A DNA stretch of 64,000 nucleotides. It comes from Brugia malayi (taxonomy: Eukaryota > Nematoda > Chromadorea > Rhabditida > Onchocercidae). The stretch spans positions 4,068,001 through 4,132,000 of the forward strand of contig NW_025062478.1 in the NCBI RefSeq assembly GCF_000002995.4, read 5' to 3'. Shown piece by piece: positions 1-14,108 of the stretch; position 1 is the stretch's first letter; every line of letters starts with the position of its first letter. The notes under the pieces were generated by a model. The model was given only the letters and a program-made list of their open reading frames with translations, made no database searches and had not been told where the DNA came from. The position numbers and the translations under genes are program-made.

Positions 1-1875
1 CCTGTTTTTTAGAATTAAAATTTTGCTCAAATTTAAAGAAAAGAAATAAAAAAAATAATTTTCCGGATAAGTTATTCATTTTTATTCGATGTTATATTTC
101 ACAAATATACAATTTGTGATTTATTTTTTCATGGAATAATCTTTAAAATGTTATCTAATACTTGCCTTTGTTATCACTTTTGTTTTTCTCTTTCTTTTTT
201 TTTTAAAAAAAAAAAGTTTTAAAACAAATAAACTCACCATCTTTTTTATCCTCCTAAGCAGAGTGTTTTGCTTCGATTGAATTTTGAAAAATGAATGAGT
301 TTAGTTATTAAATATTTTTTTCATAAGTGAAAGAAAAAAAGAAAGAAAAGAGGAAAAAATTTAAACGAAATTAGAAATGAGGAAGAAAAGAAAAATACAC
401 AAATAAAAGCTGAAGCAAATCAAATCAAAAGAAAGAGAAATTTTAAAAATAAATAATTTTAATCCATAAACAAATAAATGATAGATTAAACAAATTCACA
501 CAATGTTGGAAAAGAAAATTTGTGACGAAAAAATCTAAATTATTTATAAATATATAGCGAACAAATTTTATATTTCAGTTTTACTACTAATTTTCTCAAT
601 TATTTCTGCAAACATTTACAGATTACTCTTAGAACAAATATTATTATTATGAGCAAATATATCTTTTTTTTATCGTTAAAATGAAATAAGTTTATTTGTT
701 TACCAATAATAAAATTCAGCAAAATGAATTAATAATTAATTAGTGAACCTAATCGGAAATCACTTTTTCTAACTCTAATTTATCGAATTTTTGTTGCAAA
801 AAGCAAGAAGCAAAATGGAAGTGATGATAAGCTAAATGTATTAAATGGGGAAATTTTTCACAATTTAATTTGTTTCAACTTTTAAATCAATCAATTATAA
901 ATAACTTAAGAGTTTTGTCAACACCCTCTGTCAACAGATGCTAATAATTTGTGCTTTATTTAAAAAAGAAAAAGAAATGCTTAAATAATAAAAATCGTCA
1001 AGCAAGGGCAATAAATTTTTTTTTTTTTTTGCAATGCAAAGCTTTGTGAAATGAGAAATGCTGAGAGTATCAAATTATGCGATGAATGTCACCCCAATTG
1101 TCACATATTTCATTGCATACGTTAAAGCAAGATCAATCCGTAACAATGCTAGCAATATACAATTCGAAAAATTGATTATAATTGCTTCCTTACTATTCAA
1201 CGTTATCAGTTATCACATACCTTTATCAGATAGAAACAATATTATTAAGCAAGAAATCATCTATTCGTTATTGTATTATCATTGTTGGTGTTGTTTGTTA
1301 GAATAAACGTCGACGATAAAATTAATTATTTCTTGAATACTTTTTTCTCTTTTTATTTGCATCGAAAAAAAAAAATTTGTTCAAAAGTAATTGAGTTGCA
1401 TAATGATAAAAAAAATTAAAAATTTGATAACTTCTGTGTTATATTTGCACAAGAAAATTAAATCTAGTAACTCCATGAAAATAATTTTTATCATTTTTTT
1501 TCCAAAATGCCTTTTTATATAAAACAGTTTTGAAGTTTAAAGCATATAAAAAAATTTTTTTAAATACAAAGATAACTTTAAAATAATTACTTTATGCTTA
1601 ATCATATTATTTGATTAATCGTTATTCGCTTAATCATCATTTACCTAATATAAGCATTATTAAACAAAAACTCATGATTATTTAATACAATTCACAATTT
1701 ATTTACATGACACAAATCATCAATTAGTAGAATCATTATAGCTATCATTTATTATTATAATTACTATTATTATTATCATCTATTGTCATTATTATTAGCA
1801 TTTCTATTGTAATTACTTATTATACACTGAATTTTTACACCAATAAAATTTTGTAATTTTTTGTATCAAAAATGG
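1..1875. other. AT-rich stretch with no supported gene
   Basis: Very AT-rich DNA with poly-A/T tracts and a loose ATT-type simple repeat near 1740-1800. An 82-codon plus-strand reading frame at 1058-1306 has no recognisable domain, no convincing splice context and no homologous copy elsewhere in the window, so I do not call it a gene. Confidence 0.6.
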
Positions 1876-4800
1876 AAATTACTTTTAGATTTAACATTTT
1901 CTTCGTTTATTTATTTATTCATTTATTCAATTATTTGAAGTTTATTTGATAGTTGCAATTATTTATTTATTAAATTAATATAGAATTCTACATAATGAAT
2001 TGCAATTTATTTAGTCTATTTTAAATGAAACGTAACAGAATTTCCTTCATTACTTATATCTTTTTCATTTGTTTACTATGATACTTCATGTTAAAATATG
2101 TCAAAGTTAAAATTCTGCCTCTTCAATTGACGTCATTTGCGCTGCTCACATTCCAATCACTCGAAGAAAATTTGATTTCCCTTTTTCAACAATTTGATAA
2201 CTTCGTGAAAGCGAGCAACACCCACCTTATTCAGTAAACAAACCTCAATTCAAATAAATAATTTCAAGATTTTCCTGGTCAAAAGTTCAAAATAAACAAT
2301 AATATAAGTGAGTAAAAGACAATAATAAACAATAGTAGTAATAATATTATTATCATTATTGACTATTACTATTATTGTTTTCTACTATTGATGGTAGTAT
2401 TATTACTATTATTATAATGGATCTCCACAAAATTGATAATTTACTAAAGAAGTATCGGTCACATGAAATCATCAAATTAATTACATTTAGCGCTTTTTTC
2501 TTCTTTCTTTTCTTTTTAAAATACAATTTTAAAATGTTAATCAAGAGTTACAGATTTGAAGGTTAATAGTAAAACAAATGCTAGATGAACGAAAGTTTAA
2601 AAAAGGGGAAGGAAAAGAAAAAAATGAAGGTGCATTATACTTTAAATATTTTAAATCCATCATTACAGTAATTCTTGTGGAAAAAATCCGCAGGATTAAA
2701 TGTTCCATAGAAAAAAAGTTAAAAACTTTAATTTACAATCATTCATTTCTAACATTCGGGATCTACTTCAAAGCGCAACAAAATACATAAAGCAAAAGTG
2801 TATTATTTCTAAAAAGGAAAAAAGATTTAAATCATTCAAATTCTAATCATTAAATGGCAAAAAATAATACAAAAAGGAAAAAAAGCGGAAAATTGCTATC
2901 ATTTTCTTTTTAAATTCCATTTATTATTTTGGTTCAAAAAATTTTTTGCTTCAAGGAGAATTTTCTTTTTTTACCACATTGTATTAAAAACTAAAAAGAA
3001 AACTGTTTATAATCCTTTTTTTTTTGATCTTTTTTATAATTTGTAAAAACGGCAACATTCTTCTGCTTAAAATTTGTTATAAATATTGCAGATTTTTTGC
3101 AATCACTAATTTATGCATTAACTTCTCGAAAATTACTGAAACTTAAGTAATGGTAATGTTGAATTAATTGATTAATTAATAAAATTTTATTAGAATTTTT
3201 TGCTTTTTTGCGAAAAAATTTCGCCCATTGTTTTCGTTGCATTTGTTGTTAGCGCTGTTATTATTATTGTTATAATTTCTGCTTGTTATTTTTCCTATTG
3301 TAATCGCATTTTAAATTTTTTGTTAAAATCGATTTCTTTTAGTTTTTAATTTTCACTGTTCTCTTAGTTTCTATATTTTGGTCTCTTAGTCTTTACTTTT
3401 CATATTTCTTTTTTGTGGTAATTTTTTTATTTTGTGGTAATTTTTTTTTATTAACGCATATGGGTAAGTGTCATACGATACGATATGATATGATATCATT
3501 TCATCGAGAGATAAGGAAATTATTATGGAGCGGTATTACGGTAATCTGCTGACGACGTTTGATACCCAATAAATCGAAAAAAGCTTTACGAAATGGTGGT
3601 AAAACGAAAATTGTGATTAAAACGACGGTCGGTGTACGAATCTGTAATTAATGAAATGAATGAAATTATTTGATGATATTATATTTTCATATTTTTAATT
3701 AATTTAATAAGTAGAAAAGAATAAAAAGAGTAAATGATTAAATCACACCATTAAAACAATCAGAGTAATTCTCCATATAACTTTTATTATATTCCGATTA
3801 ATACCAATGAGTGATGCAACAGCGGTAACTAGAAATTATTCAAATAAAAAAGAATTTTAGTCAATTTTTTATCACTCTTTTATCTGTTTCATTAACAAAT
3901 TTATTTGAAACGATTTTTTTTTTTTGTTGCTTCTTTTCGAATAAAATTGATTAGTTGTTTTCGAATTAGTCATAAGAAAAAAATGGTAATCAAATTTTTT
4001 TTATTATTAATAGATTTTTTATTTGATTCAGTAATTTATGCTCAGACTTCCTCATATTAAGTTTTTTTTTTAAAAAAAAAGTATTTTATAAATTTATTAT
4101 CCGTTTTATATTTTTATTATTCGTTATTTCAGAAGAAAAAAACGCAATAAATAGTAACTAAAATAAGTTTATTTCAATAATTTCACCTCCACTTGGCAAA
4201 TCAATAAGTGTAATCGGCAAGAAATAAAAAATGAGCGGTGTAAGAGCTTTCTTGAATCGTTGATTTTTGCTGAATGATCTGTGATCATAAACGGTATAAA
4301 TTGCCTGCAATTGAAAGAAAAGTGGAAATGTACTTATATTTAAAAAAATAGACTATGAGTTAATCGATATTAATGTATCTAATTAATTTGTAGTTATGTA
4401 TTTCAGAATTTATTGAGAAAATTCGTACTTTTCTGATATTATAAAAAACAAAGAAAACAAGGATTCTGCGAGACTTTATTTTTTCGTTTTCGTAAATACT
4501 CAGTGAGAGAGGAAAGGAAAAAGTTCAAATTATTATTTAATTTTTTTTTTACATCATTAAAACTAATTAAAGAATAACTGTAATGACTTACAAAGCCTAT
4601 TATTACGATCGAGCTAACATATACAGTGGCAACTGTCACATAATATATTGTCATAATAAATTTGACAATTGACAATTTAAGAAAGTGTGAAATTATGACA
4701 GGGATTGAAATTATTTGTGTACATAAATAAATAAAAGCAAATGTTCGTAATTTTCTGAAAAACATTTGAAATTACGTGAAAAAACTGACAAATGAAACAT

Positions 4801-7800
4801 TTATATTTATTTTTAATGAGTTAATTTCAAAAACTAACTATCTGTAATTTTTCAAAAATTTATCCGTGAAAACCTTAATTTGTTGAATATATTTTATTAA
4901 TTTAACCTTGTAATTATAATTATAATTTGGATAACAAAAAAATAGTGACAAATAAAAATGAAAGTTCAATTAACCTTTTATAAAAAACTTCCATGATATT
5001 TGTTTTAAGAGTGTAAATGCTGTATATTTCAAAGATATAAAGGAATAATGTCAAACGTATCAACGTAAATGACGCCACTCTCAAATATATTGCAAGCCAA
5101 TGAAAGCTGAAAAAAGTGAAACTTTTTCCATTGAAGTTATTTTTTCTTAATTTTTCAAACTGTTATTTACAAGTTTTATTTGGAGTTTATAAAAGATAGA
5201 TAAAAGATAGATTTTTTAATGAAATTATTTAATAAATTAAAATTTACATACATAATGTATTGCTGGCATTGACATTAGCATTTGTCTAAACCTTCCATTA
5301 TTTGATTAATTTGTCATTGTTTTCCGATGATTTCGCTCAATTTTATAAAATTTTTAAATTTCCCAATTATTTTTGCAATATTCAACACTAAAGTATAAAA
5401 AAACTTACATTTCATGTATAACATTATCAAGTTGTAATAACTTTTCTAACTGTTCATCAATGTTACGTCCAATATTACTAATACAGTACGCAGCCAATAA
5501 ATTAATTATGTACCATTTCATGCTTACATTGTGAATTTTACATAATGCGAACAAAATAATCAAAATAGGAAAGACAATGTCAAGAAAAATGAATATAATT
5601 ACCATTTAATATATTTCTTGAAAAATGAACAAAAAATAAATTCAATTAATTGATGAAACAGATAAAAAACATAATCAAGTGGTAACAATATTGATATGTT
5701 AAGTTAAATCTGAAAACAAACAAACAAACAGAAGATTGGAAGAAAAAAATGAATGATTCAAATAATCACATAATCTATAAATAGACAAAATAAAATGAAT
5801 ACCTTATTTAGCTTATTGAAACCGAACAAGCTAATTAATGGTAGCAAGACAAATCAAAAAAAACATTAAACAAATGATATGTAATAAAATATTGATTAAT
5901 AAATTTATTTATGCTAAAAAATGGAATCATTATTTACTTAATTAATTAATTGACTAATTAATTAATCAATGTCGTTTTTTGACCAAATGTTCACGAAATA
6001 CTTTTAATTCAATAAATTTTAAGCTAAAAAAGGCATGGAATTTATTGCATATAGAGTGCAGCACTGTACACTATTTCTAAATAATTATTTCATTTATTGG
6101 CATAAATAATTTCTAGTGATTACATTATTAAGAGCATTTTGATGGAATTTTTTATAAAATGTTGTTTAATTATCGTTTTTTAAACGAACAAATACATTTC
6201 AACAAGAAAAGACGAAAATTTCATATGTTAAGAAATACTAACTCAAAAAAATAAGTAAATAAAATAAAAAAGAAACACTGTGAAGCTGAAATGTATTAAC
6301 TTTAATTCATAAGAAATAACAGAGATTAATTTAGGAAAAAATACAAAGTTTGATAACCTTAATGATTGTCTTAATTGTTACTATGAAATTATTAATATTC
6401 TTAAGTAAAAAATTCAAATTCATGTATTAGTACTAATATTAACTGTAGTTAAAAAATATAGTTTTATTGTTGTGAAGCTGAAATGTACTAAAAAAAAAAT
6501 TTAATTAGGAATGAAATTTGCATTAAATGCACTAATTGTAATAATCAATCAATATCATTATCTCATCATTATTCATTTTTAAAAAATTTACCCACTACTG
6601 TTTATTATTTTATAAAAACTAATTGACACTTAATGACTGCGTAATGTTGGACAAAATATCTAAATGATTCGTTAAAAAGTGATAAAATTAGTTCATTAAA
6701 AAAAATAATTAAAAAAAAAATAATTTTCTAAATCCAAATAGTACAAAAATTAGTCTCACTATATGACAAATAAAAAAAATCAAATATGGTTCGATTTTCC
6801 ATTATGATTAATCGCCCAAGACAGTACCAAAAGATGAGTCGAATAATTTAATTAAGTGAATTCTCTAGATGGAAGCAAAATGAATTCAGCTTAAAATGAA
6901 ACGAAGTGATTTCATTCGGAAACGAAGAGAAATCACTTATTAAATTCATGAAATATTAGATTTTTACATTAATTTACAAAATTTTTAACAGCAAAACAGC
7001 AAATTTGAGAAATAAAAATTGTTTATATATGTAATAATAATAAAAGAAATAAATAATTAAAAGTTTAATCACTTACTTGTGCCTTGATATTTCATTTGAA
7101 ATTACTTAATTCAGAGAAAACAGCTTTCTTTTTTTTTGATAGTCACATATGCGACATAATTTTTCTTTTCTGCTTCTAAAAGAAGTTAATTTTTTTTTCT
7201 TTTATTTTTTGATTTTGAAAAGCTTATTAAAATTTAAAATATCATATTTCCAACATTTGCTAATTTCTTGAAAAAGCGAAAGCCTTTGTTGAAAAAGAAA
7301 AATTAAAAAACTTCTTAATCTTGTTTTTTTTTTTTTTTTTTTTTTTCGTGAGGATGTATAATACACTTCATTTAATTTCATATATTTTCTTCTATCCCTT
7401 TCAGTTTTCAAACTCTAAAGTCAATTACTGTAATTTTTCAGTATTAATTTAGCTTGAATATTTAATTAGAAGAAAGTGATGCAAAGCACTAAAACTTAAA
7501 TAATAAAAATAGAAAATGAAAATTATGAAAAAATAGATGTTCAAATTAAATTGCGAGAAATCTGTTCTCACTTTATTTTTAAAAAAATTACATTAAATAA
7601 TTACAATTAGAAACAGTTACTAATTAGAAACAAGAATTAGCTAAATGTTTATAGATTTTCATTACATTCATAGTGAATAAAAAACGAACGTAATTAAATA
7701 CTTTTTTTGGTGTAAATTAAAGGAAATGAAAAAGAAAAAATAATAATTGGTAATTTTAATTAATGATTGTCAGTAAAGTCGAATTATAACATGTCGAAAT

Positions 7801-8095
7801 ATTCCTTAGACAAATAAAAAACTGCTTCGATTTCATATTTCAGCAAGAAATCATTTATTCAACAATTTCAATTATAGCTAAGTTATCCGCCTTATTGTCC
7901 AGAACAAAGAGTACGTACAGTTTGTTAACAAAGAATACGTTCATCGCTTATTATCTTGAAAATTGTTCTCAGTTTTAATCTTAAGATCTTCCAGTAAAAC
8001 TTAATTTTTTTTTTTGATTGTTGTTGAATCTAAATTAAATTTACTTTTAATGTCTGAATATTGTATAGGTATTTCAATCTAATTGTCATTCTTAT
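1876..8095. repeat. 6.2-kb segmental duplication, copy A
   Basis: This block recurs in the same orientation at 14606-20824. Reading the two side by side, I see only about a dozen substitutions plus length changes in homopolymer runs, so identity is well above 99 percent across introns and intergenic DNA as well as exons. Both borders are abrupt: sequence before 1876 and after 8095 does not match the flanks of the other copy. The block carries one complete serpentine receptor gene (3501-5605, minus). The remaining parts (1876-3500 and 5606-8095) show no supported gene. A small hairpin-prone ATT/ATA-rich patch lies near 2330-2420 and a poly-T run near 7324-7346. Confidence 0.95.
3501..5605 (-). 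CDS. seven-helix serpentine receptor (nematode chemoreceptor-like), copy A
   Basis: Reading the minus strand, exons chain as 5605-5409 (ATG at 5605), a short poorly defined exon near 5291-5252, 5106-4975, 4754-4592, 4304-4187, 3828-3749 and 3641-3501. All junctions after 5106 close in phase. Hydrophobic segments give seven plausible helices: VIIFIFLDIVFPILIILF, the WYIINLLAAYCIS region, the WLAIYLRVASFTLIR region, a fourth in exon 4754-4592 near FIYLCTQIISIPVII, a fifth ending VYVSSIVIIGF, a sixth FYFLPITLIDLP, and a seventh VVLITIFVLPPFRKAFF. The LPPFRKAF end of helix 7, followed by a basic tail, is typical of nematode serpentine receptors. Such proteins usually sit in sensory-neuron membranes and couple to G proteins. 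The specific family and ligand are not recognisable, and the junction after the first exon does not close cleanly in phase. Confidence 0.7.
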
Positions 8096-8504
8096 GAATA
8101 AGTTAAAACTCATTCCTTACCATATAAAGTGTAAAGATTTTTCGAGAATGACAGCTCTTTAGTCCTGCAATCGTGCGCTTTTCTGTAAGCTAATACCCAC
8201 TAAATAATGAATTAAATGTATTGTTTGAATTCGTCTTTAGTATCAATAAGTTTCTTCAGTTCGGTCTGTCTCATTTAATTCACTCATATTCAACTCCTTT
8301 TATTCTCACCTATCTTCCCTCTGTTTCATCCCATATTCGTAGGTAATACCTGTACGAAATTATCAGTGTATTATCAGTAAGATTAGTACTTTGTGTAAGG
8401 TAGTTGTTAGCGAATGAAATTTGTAAACTCTGCAAAACCAGGAAAACTTCGCTAACAAATCCCATAAGTACTCAGCACTGATGAAAGAAATATAAATTTA
8501 TGAA

Positions 8505-11500
8505 TTATTTTAAAATATTTATTTTGTTTGATAATTTACGTTGCACAATGCCAGCAGTATCAACATGAATAACAGATGTTGATGTAAGATTTAATTCGCT
8601 GATACATTTTGCTAATGATATAGCATCAGTAGCAATCTCTTGAGCTTGAGCTAACTCATTTTCATCTTTTCCATCATCTTCATGTTTGATAAAATAACCA
8701 TATATCTTCAAATAAATAGGTCGAAGAAGAAAAAAAAAATTAATGTCAACTTTAAGAACTTTAATCTTTTGACAAAAGTATGAGAATATTGTCAAAGAGA
8801 AATTTAAATAATGCAAAAATACCACTAATGATTTTTGTCTAAGAAATAAATAGTATCTAATAATTAATGGAGTTAAGTAATAAAAGTAATAGATAGAAAT
8901 AATTAATGGAATTAGGACGTGTTTTGTGAAAAATTTACATTAAAAACAAATATAAGCTAATTTAGTTTTTACATATTTGGAAAGGTTTTTTCGCATCTTC
9001 CAGCAATTAAGTTTTTTATACAAATAAACGAAATTAATATCACTAAATTTGTATATTTGTACTTACTTTTTCATAAGGTAATATTTTAAGAATATGGCGA
9101 ACCTCGCGAATAAAATCACCAATGGTACCTTGCCTATCATAAATTAAAATTGCTTCTACTTCTTCATCGCTATCAGCTATTACCCGTACTGCCATACGTC
9201 TTGATGCGAAATCGAATTCAGATGACAGATCGATAAACTAGCAACAAAAAAAAAAATTATCACGGAATTTTCTCTAAAATTAAAAATCAAAAATTTTATT
9301 AACATTTCAATAATTTCCTGATAATCGTATTGCTACGTAAATATATGTTTAAATTTTTATTTTTTATTTTCAATAAAATATGTAAATAATTAAAAAGAGA
9401 AACCATCATCTATTCTAATTTTTAAAAGAATATGATTATCTTATTAATAATAAAATCGTGACTGAATTCATCTATTTTATTCATCTCTGTCGTTAAGTTT
9501 TATTCCCTTAACAATTTAAAATAACTAATTTTAACTAGCCGATTAATGATGTGTAAATTTTAAACATTTTAATTAACTATAAAGATTTGGTTTTAAAAAA
9601 AAAAAAGTAAAAAGTAGAAATTCTTACTGTAACAGAATCATCTTTGCAAATAAATTCCGTATTTCGCTCAGTTAAATCAAATCGTTGAAAGAATTCAGCT
9701 TTTTGTGGAAAAAGTGTCCGTAACGCATTGACCGATTCAATTGTATAATACTGATGACATAACGGTTGAGGACACATTGGAGCCACTCCTATTAAAAACG
9801 AATTTTATGGAAAACACGTTTCATCTTCGGTAATATTTTCCTGTTACGTAATGTATAGGAAGGTGAAATTAAAATTTTTAGACAAAAGTTTATATTTTCC
9901 TTTTAAATTCCAATTTAAATCACGGTTAGATTAATAAAATTGTGTTCATACATGTTGATAATGGCAAAACAAAATCTGAAATTATTGAACTTATAATATA
10001 AAATTGATTTTATAAATTAATCACATCCATGAAATACATTAATATTATAATATCACCATAACAATAATTCAGTCCGCGGAAATAGCAAGAAACCGGATTA
10101 CCGTTTACTTCACAATCGGAAATCATTTCAGTAAGACACTCAATGCATACATCATGATTACATTCGGAATTTGACGGAAAACCATTAAGTGCTGTATGTT
10201 CACAATCATCTTTTACCTTACATTTTACTTGTACCTAAACATTTTTACGTATTAAAATATTGCTAACAGAGCGTTAGCATTGCGTTGAAGTTATACTGAA
10301 ATATGTTTAATATATGAAACGTAATGAACGTACGCTAAACGGTATCTGAAATTATGATTAAAGGAAAATTATGTGCACCTCTTCATTTTCAATTTTTTTC
10401 TTTTTTAATAAACATTTCCCATCGGTACATATTAATTTTTCTTCTGCAAAATACTTCATATTTTACACATTCTTCATAAAATAAATAAATAAATATTTTT
10501 CAATGTTTTTATTGGAAACTTTAGCAAGATTAATTGGAGAAAAATTTTTCGTCCTAGATTGTTACTGGAAATTTTATAGAATTTGATGAATTATATATTG
10601 TTGGAAGTTTTATATAGGTCAAAAATGATATAGCTTAATCTTTTCATCGACTAATTTCAGTAATTAAATTAAAAATTTTGTCAAAAGTCATTTACAAAAA
10701 TCCTTTTAAAAAAGCATTATTCCACATGTCTTATCACTTTATCGATAAAATTAATAAACATTATGTCTGTTTATTAAATACCAGTGTTAACTATTTTTGT
10801 AAAATTTAATTTTTCTTTTTCTATCTTAAATAACTCTTGCTGATGGTACAATTTCTGCTAAATAAAAAAAATTGAAACTATTTTTACTTTACTTACTTAC
10901 ATGAATACTTAAATTTGCCTCAAAGAATATAAACTAGTTGAATGGATGGTAAGTGATCATATTTTAGAATAATAATAACGAATAAAATAACTTTTTCTTA
11001 TATCATAAAAAGCTAATAGTAATAAAACTTACTTACTGTTTAATAATTTCATCTTTGTTCGATTTTCAACGCATTCCTCGCAAATGTGACATTTGCAACA
11101 GTTAGTAGTGATCAAAGTCTTTTGATCAGTTATTTGCTTACCACAATCATCACAAAAGTATGATGTATCTTCCACTTCAGCAATACTTTGATTGCAATTT
11201 TGGACGATGCAAGCTGCAATAATAATATCAAACCAATAATTAACAATTAATTATAGTCAATCTCATTTCTTTATGTCTACTTCATAAGTGCTATAAATTA
11301 ATCGTATGTCTATTTATGATCATAAACTTAATTTGATATTTAAAATTGTGATCAAAATTCCAGAATTTTTAAGAAGGTTTAATTAAAACTTCTTTTGCTA
11401 TTTACAAAAAAAAAAGAGAGAAGAAACCTAACCAGGTGGTTGCCGTTGTAATGATTCCTCAAGACATGTGGTACAAAGTTCATGTTGACATGCAGTTAAA

Positions 11501-12677
11501 TGGATAGATTCAAATTGTGATAACTTTCTAAAATGAAAAAGAAAAATGGAACTAAAACTGAAAGCATGTTTGATATGATATTGCAAATCTTACCACAAAA
11601 TTAAGTGATTGAATAAATAATTTGAAAACAACCATTTACTGTAAATTTAATTAGCAACTGAAATAGAATGATATGACGAAAATGATTCAACATTTTAACA
11701 CAATATTTTAAAACTTTTTCGATTCTGCTTTACTATTTGGTTAAAATGTTTTGCAAATAATTATTTCTTCGTATTCGCTTTTATTTTTTCCTTTGGTTTT
11801 ACTCTGTTATTTGCCAAATGTGATTAATCTAACCTTTCTTTTAATTTAAATTATCAAAAATTCAAACTTTTAAATAAATAAATTATTGAAAACAAAAGCG
11901 AAGAAAAAAAATGGATCAAAACACACTTTGGACACAGTATATTATCACAATAATTTATGGTAATTGGAAGAGAATCCGCCAGAGCGCCACGAATTTGTGA
12001 ATAGCAATTAGCTGCTGGGCAAGTCTAAATGAACAGCAAATGCTAAGCAATTAATTTTCTCTTTTTTGGTACTAATTAGTAAGTAATAGTAGTTATACTT
12101 GAATAATTAATTAGTTTTATAATCTTTTTTCAATTAAAATTTTAAGCATACCACTACTATATCTGCAGAAATTTTTTTGTGCTTCCTATCGTCGTTTTGA
12201 TTAATCTGAAAGTCATCATTTCATATTATTTTAATTACTCTGAAATATAAGAAAACTCTCTTCCTGCCCTCTATCACTCTCCATCTCTTTCTCTCTCTCT
12301 CTCCAAGACACATATTGAATTTGTGTTATATATGCCAAATTAAATTAAGAGGAGATGAAAATAGTTAGAAAACTATTAAAACAAATATAACAAAGTTAAT
12401 TACGAAATTTCATTAGAAGTAATTCATCTTGTCAGTCAAAAAAAATTGTTTTTAAAGTAAAAAGAAAAGAAATGAAGCTTATTCGGAAGAAAATTTCAAA
12501 TTAAATGAAATCAGTGAGCTATTATAAATTTTAAACCATTTGATACGATGTTAAAGTGGTGATACATCCACGACAAAACAAATGAAAACATGGCAATATC
12601 TGTTGCATTTCCATAAATGAACAAATCTTTAAACATATACGACATTTCACTCCCATTGTGTCATTATCATTTGACAT
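8505..12677 (-). CDS. multi-RING zinc-finger protein, probable E3 ubiquitin ligase
   Basis: Nine exons on the minus strand chain in perfect phase to 422 residues: 12677-12537, 12205-12152, 12024-11927, 11527-11433, 11213-11037, 10227-10057, 9788-9628, 9237-9067 and 8705-8505. Residues 12-39 form a RING-like module: a C-x2-C pair, then PCFHLFCRGC. At least three more cysteine/histidine clusters follow: ACQHELCTTC, CCKCHICEEC and ECNHDVCIEC, each with flanking Cys pairs. The last about 120 residues lack Cys clusters, and their strand-helix pattern may be ubiquitin-like (inference). RING modules bind zinc and recruit ubiquitin-charged E2 enzymes. The order is not that of a canonical RING-IBR-RING protein. 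The gene is read away from a plus-strand fragment starting near 13 kb, so 12678-13013 may hold a shared promoter. A truncated paralogue lies at 20825-21050. Confidence 0.75.
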
Positions 12678-13013
12678 TTCTAAAAATTACAACAATGGCT
12701 AATTCAAGTGATTGAATTGCTTAAATACTAAACATATATTTAAATGTACACTAACGCAAAATGATTTTCTTTTTTTGCATTTATTAATTTATAAAATTTA
12801 CAATACCCTAAATACATTATATTTTACATTCGATTTTTTTTTTCTTTTTTTTTTGTTCGATTGTTCAAATAACAATTGTGATTTTATGATTCAAATGTTC
12901 GAATATGTGAACAGATAATGGCATTAAGAAGGTAGTTTCAAAAAATTTTCTTGGGAATTTTATTGGAAATCATTAATAATCTTTTCCTTACAGGAAATGA
13001 TTGCATAATTTGA
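12678..13013. promoter_or_regulatory. possible divergent promoter region
   Basis: This AT-rich interval separates the minus-strand RING start codon (12677) from a plus-strand reading frame opening at 13014. A diverged copy of it follows the RING remnant at 21051-21440. Its position suggests a bidirectional promoter, but I see no decisive element in it. Confidence 0.3.
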
Positions 13014-13349
13014 ATGTTGCAATTATTCGATTTCGGATATTTTTACCAACAAACTGAACTTTCCAAGAGAGAAAAGAAAAGTGCGAGAAATGATCGAGGT
13101 ATTCCCGGAATGTTTTCACTATTAAATAGAATGCTTGAAGGTATTCATCATCAACAAAATTATGATGATAATTTTTTTCAAATTGGATTACAATATAATT
13201 CATTTCAACGGTTTTATTTGAGAATTTCAGAATGCAACTCTGATCTTTTCAATGTTCATTTCATATGTTTCAGAACGAACACAAACAACACATTCAACCA
13301 TTACTGATACCGATGGAATTACAAAATCCAACGGATCTACCCGAACTGA
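13014..13349 (+). CDS. unrecognised plus-strand coding fragment, copy A
   Basis: An open frame starts at ATG 13014 and runs through FSLLNRMLEGIHHQQNYDD and a DNFFQIGLQYNSFQ stretch. A likely small intron follows (about 13211-13273, ending TTTCAG). A Thr/Ser-rich segment near 13274-13349 then reads THSTITDTDG. The same sequence recurs at 21843-22087 with only a few differences, so the block is retained in both duplicates. I do not recognise the protein. It may be a 5' part of the RNase H gene that follows in copy B, or a separate small gene. In copy A it is interrupted by a solo LTR immediately after 13349. Confidence 0.35.
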
Positions 13350-14108
13350 TGTAGAGAAAAAAAAAGAATATTTCAACCTTTATTTGATAAGAGACGATTT
13401 CTTTTATATAATTGTTTCCCGCTTAAATTATAATTTTATCACGTTTCTTCTCTTCGCTTCGGTTGTACTATCAGTAGAACTGGTCGAGCTGACTGTTGTT
13501 GGTTTCTTCCCCTTTTCTTCTTGATCTTTGAATTGTCGTTGAGTGTCGTAACTGTCGCTTGCTTGTACGTCATCCTCTATTGCTACCATATTGTGCTTGC
13601 CGTTGTATTTCTCCACCCGTTGAATTCGTCGTTTTTCGTAATTCACGTCGTTTAATACTTTACTTGGATAAGTAATCTCCGTTGTTGTCGTCGATTGTTT
13701 TTTACCTCAAACTTGGGTAATTAAACCCCGTTGCTGTCCTGTTGGTGTCCTACGAACTAATCCTTCTTACGCGCCCTCCCAACCGTTTTCCCCTAAGCGC
13801 GCCCTAACACCACCGTCCCTTAACTCGTCCACTCCATGTAATATCCGCATCGACACATTGATCCGCTTATATCGCTGACAACCCTTCTTTGTTCTGGTTT
13901 AATATCCACATCGTTTCTTTTGTACGTCTATTGTCTCATTTGTCTCAGTCTCATTTCATTGTGCTTTTCCCCTCGATTCGTTGCTTGTTAGGATGACTCC
14001 TTTGTTAGCGACCTCCTTTGTTCTTTATTGACTATGAGATACACTATACACAACCCCCCTCTTTATTCTTTAGTTACCGTAATAGTACCTTCGGCCTATT
14101 TGCCTACA
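13350..14108. mobile_element. solo LTR of an LTR retrotransposon (BEL/Pao-like)
   Basis: A 759-bp insert begins TGTAG and ends CTACA, the TG...CA termini of retroviral-type LTRs. It is flanked by a 5-bp target-site duplication, ACTGA, at 13345-13349 and 14109-14113. The duplicated locus at 22083-22087 holds a single ACTGA with unbroken flanks, a true empty site. The insert is clearly richer in G and C than its surroundings. No internal gag-pol lies next to it, so it is a recombined solo LTR. Five-base duplications are usual for BEL/Pao elements, but Gypsy is not excluded. A 72-codon minus-strand frame inside it is probably not a gene. Orientation is undetermined. Confidence 0.85.

Noticed and set aside
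1058..1306. 82-codon hydrophobic plus-strand frame
   Set aside because: No domain, no splice signals and no homologue in the window; AT-rich DNA gives such frames by chance.
2356..2790. Three short frames repeated at 15086-15520
   Set aside because: They recur only because they lie in the recent 6.2-kb duplication. They are lysine/isoleucine-rich low-complexity frames without further support.
13428..13646. 72-codon minus-strand frame within the solo LTR
   Set aside because: LTRs rarely encode protein, and the frame has no recognisable domain and simple Ser/Thr composition.
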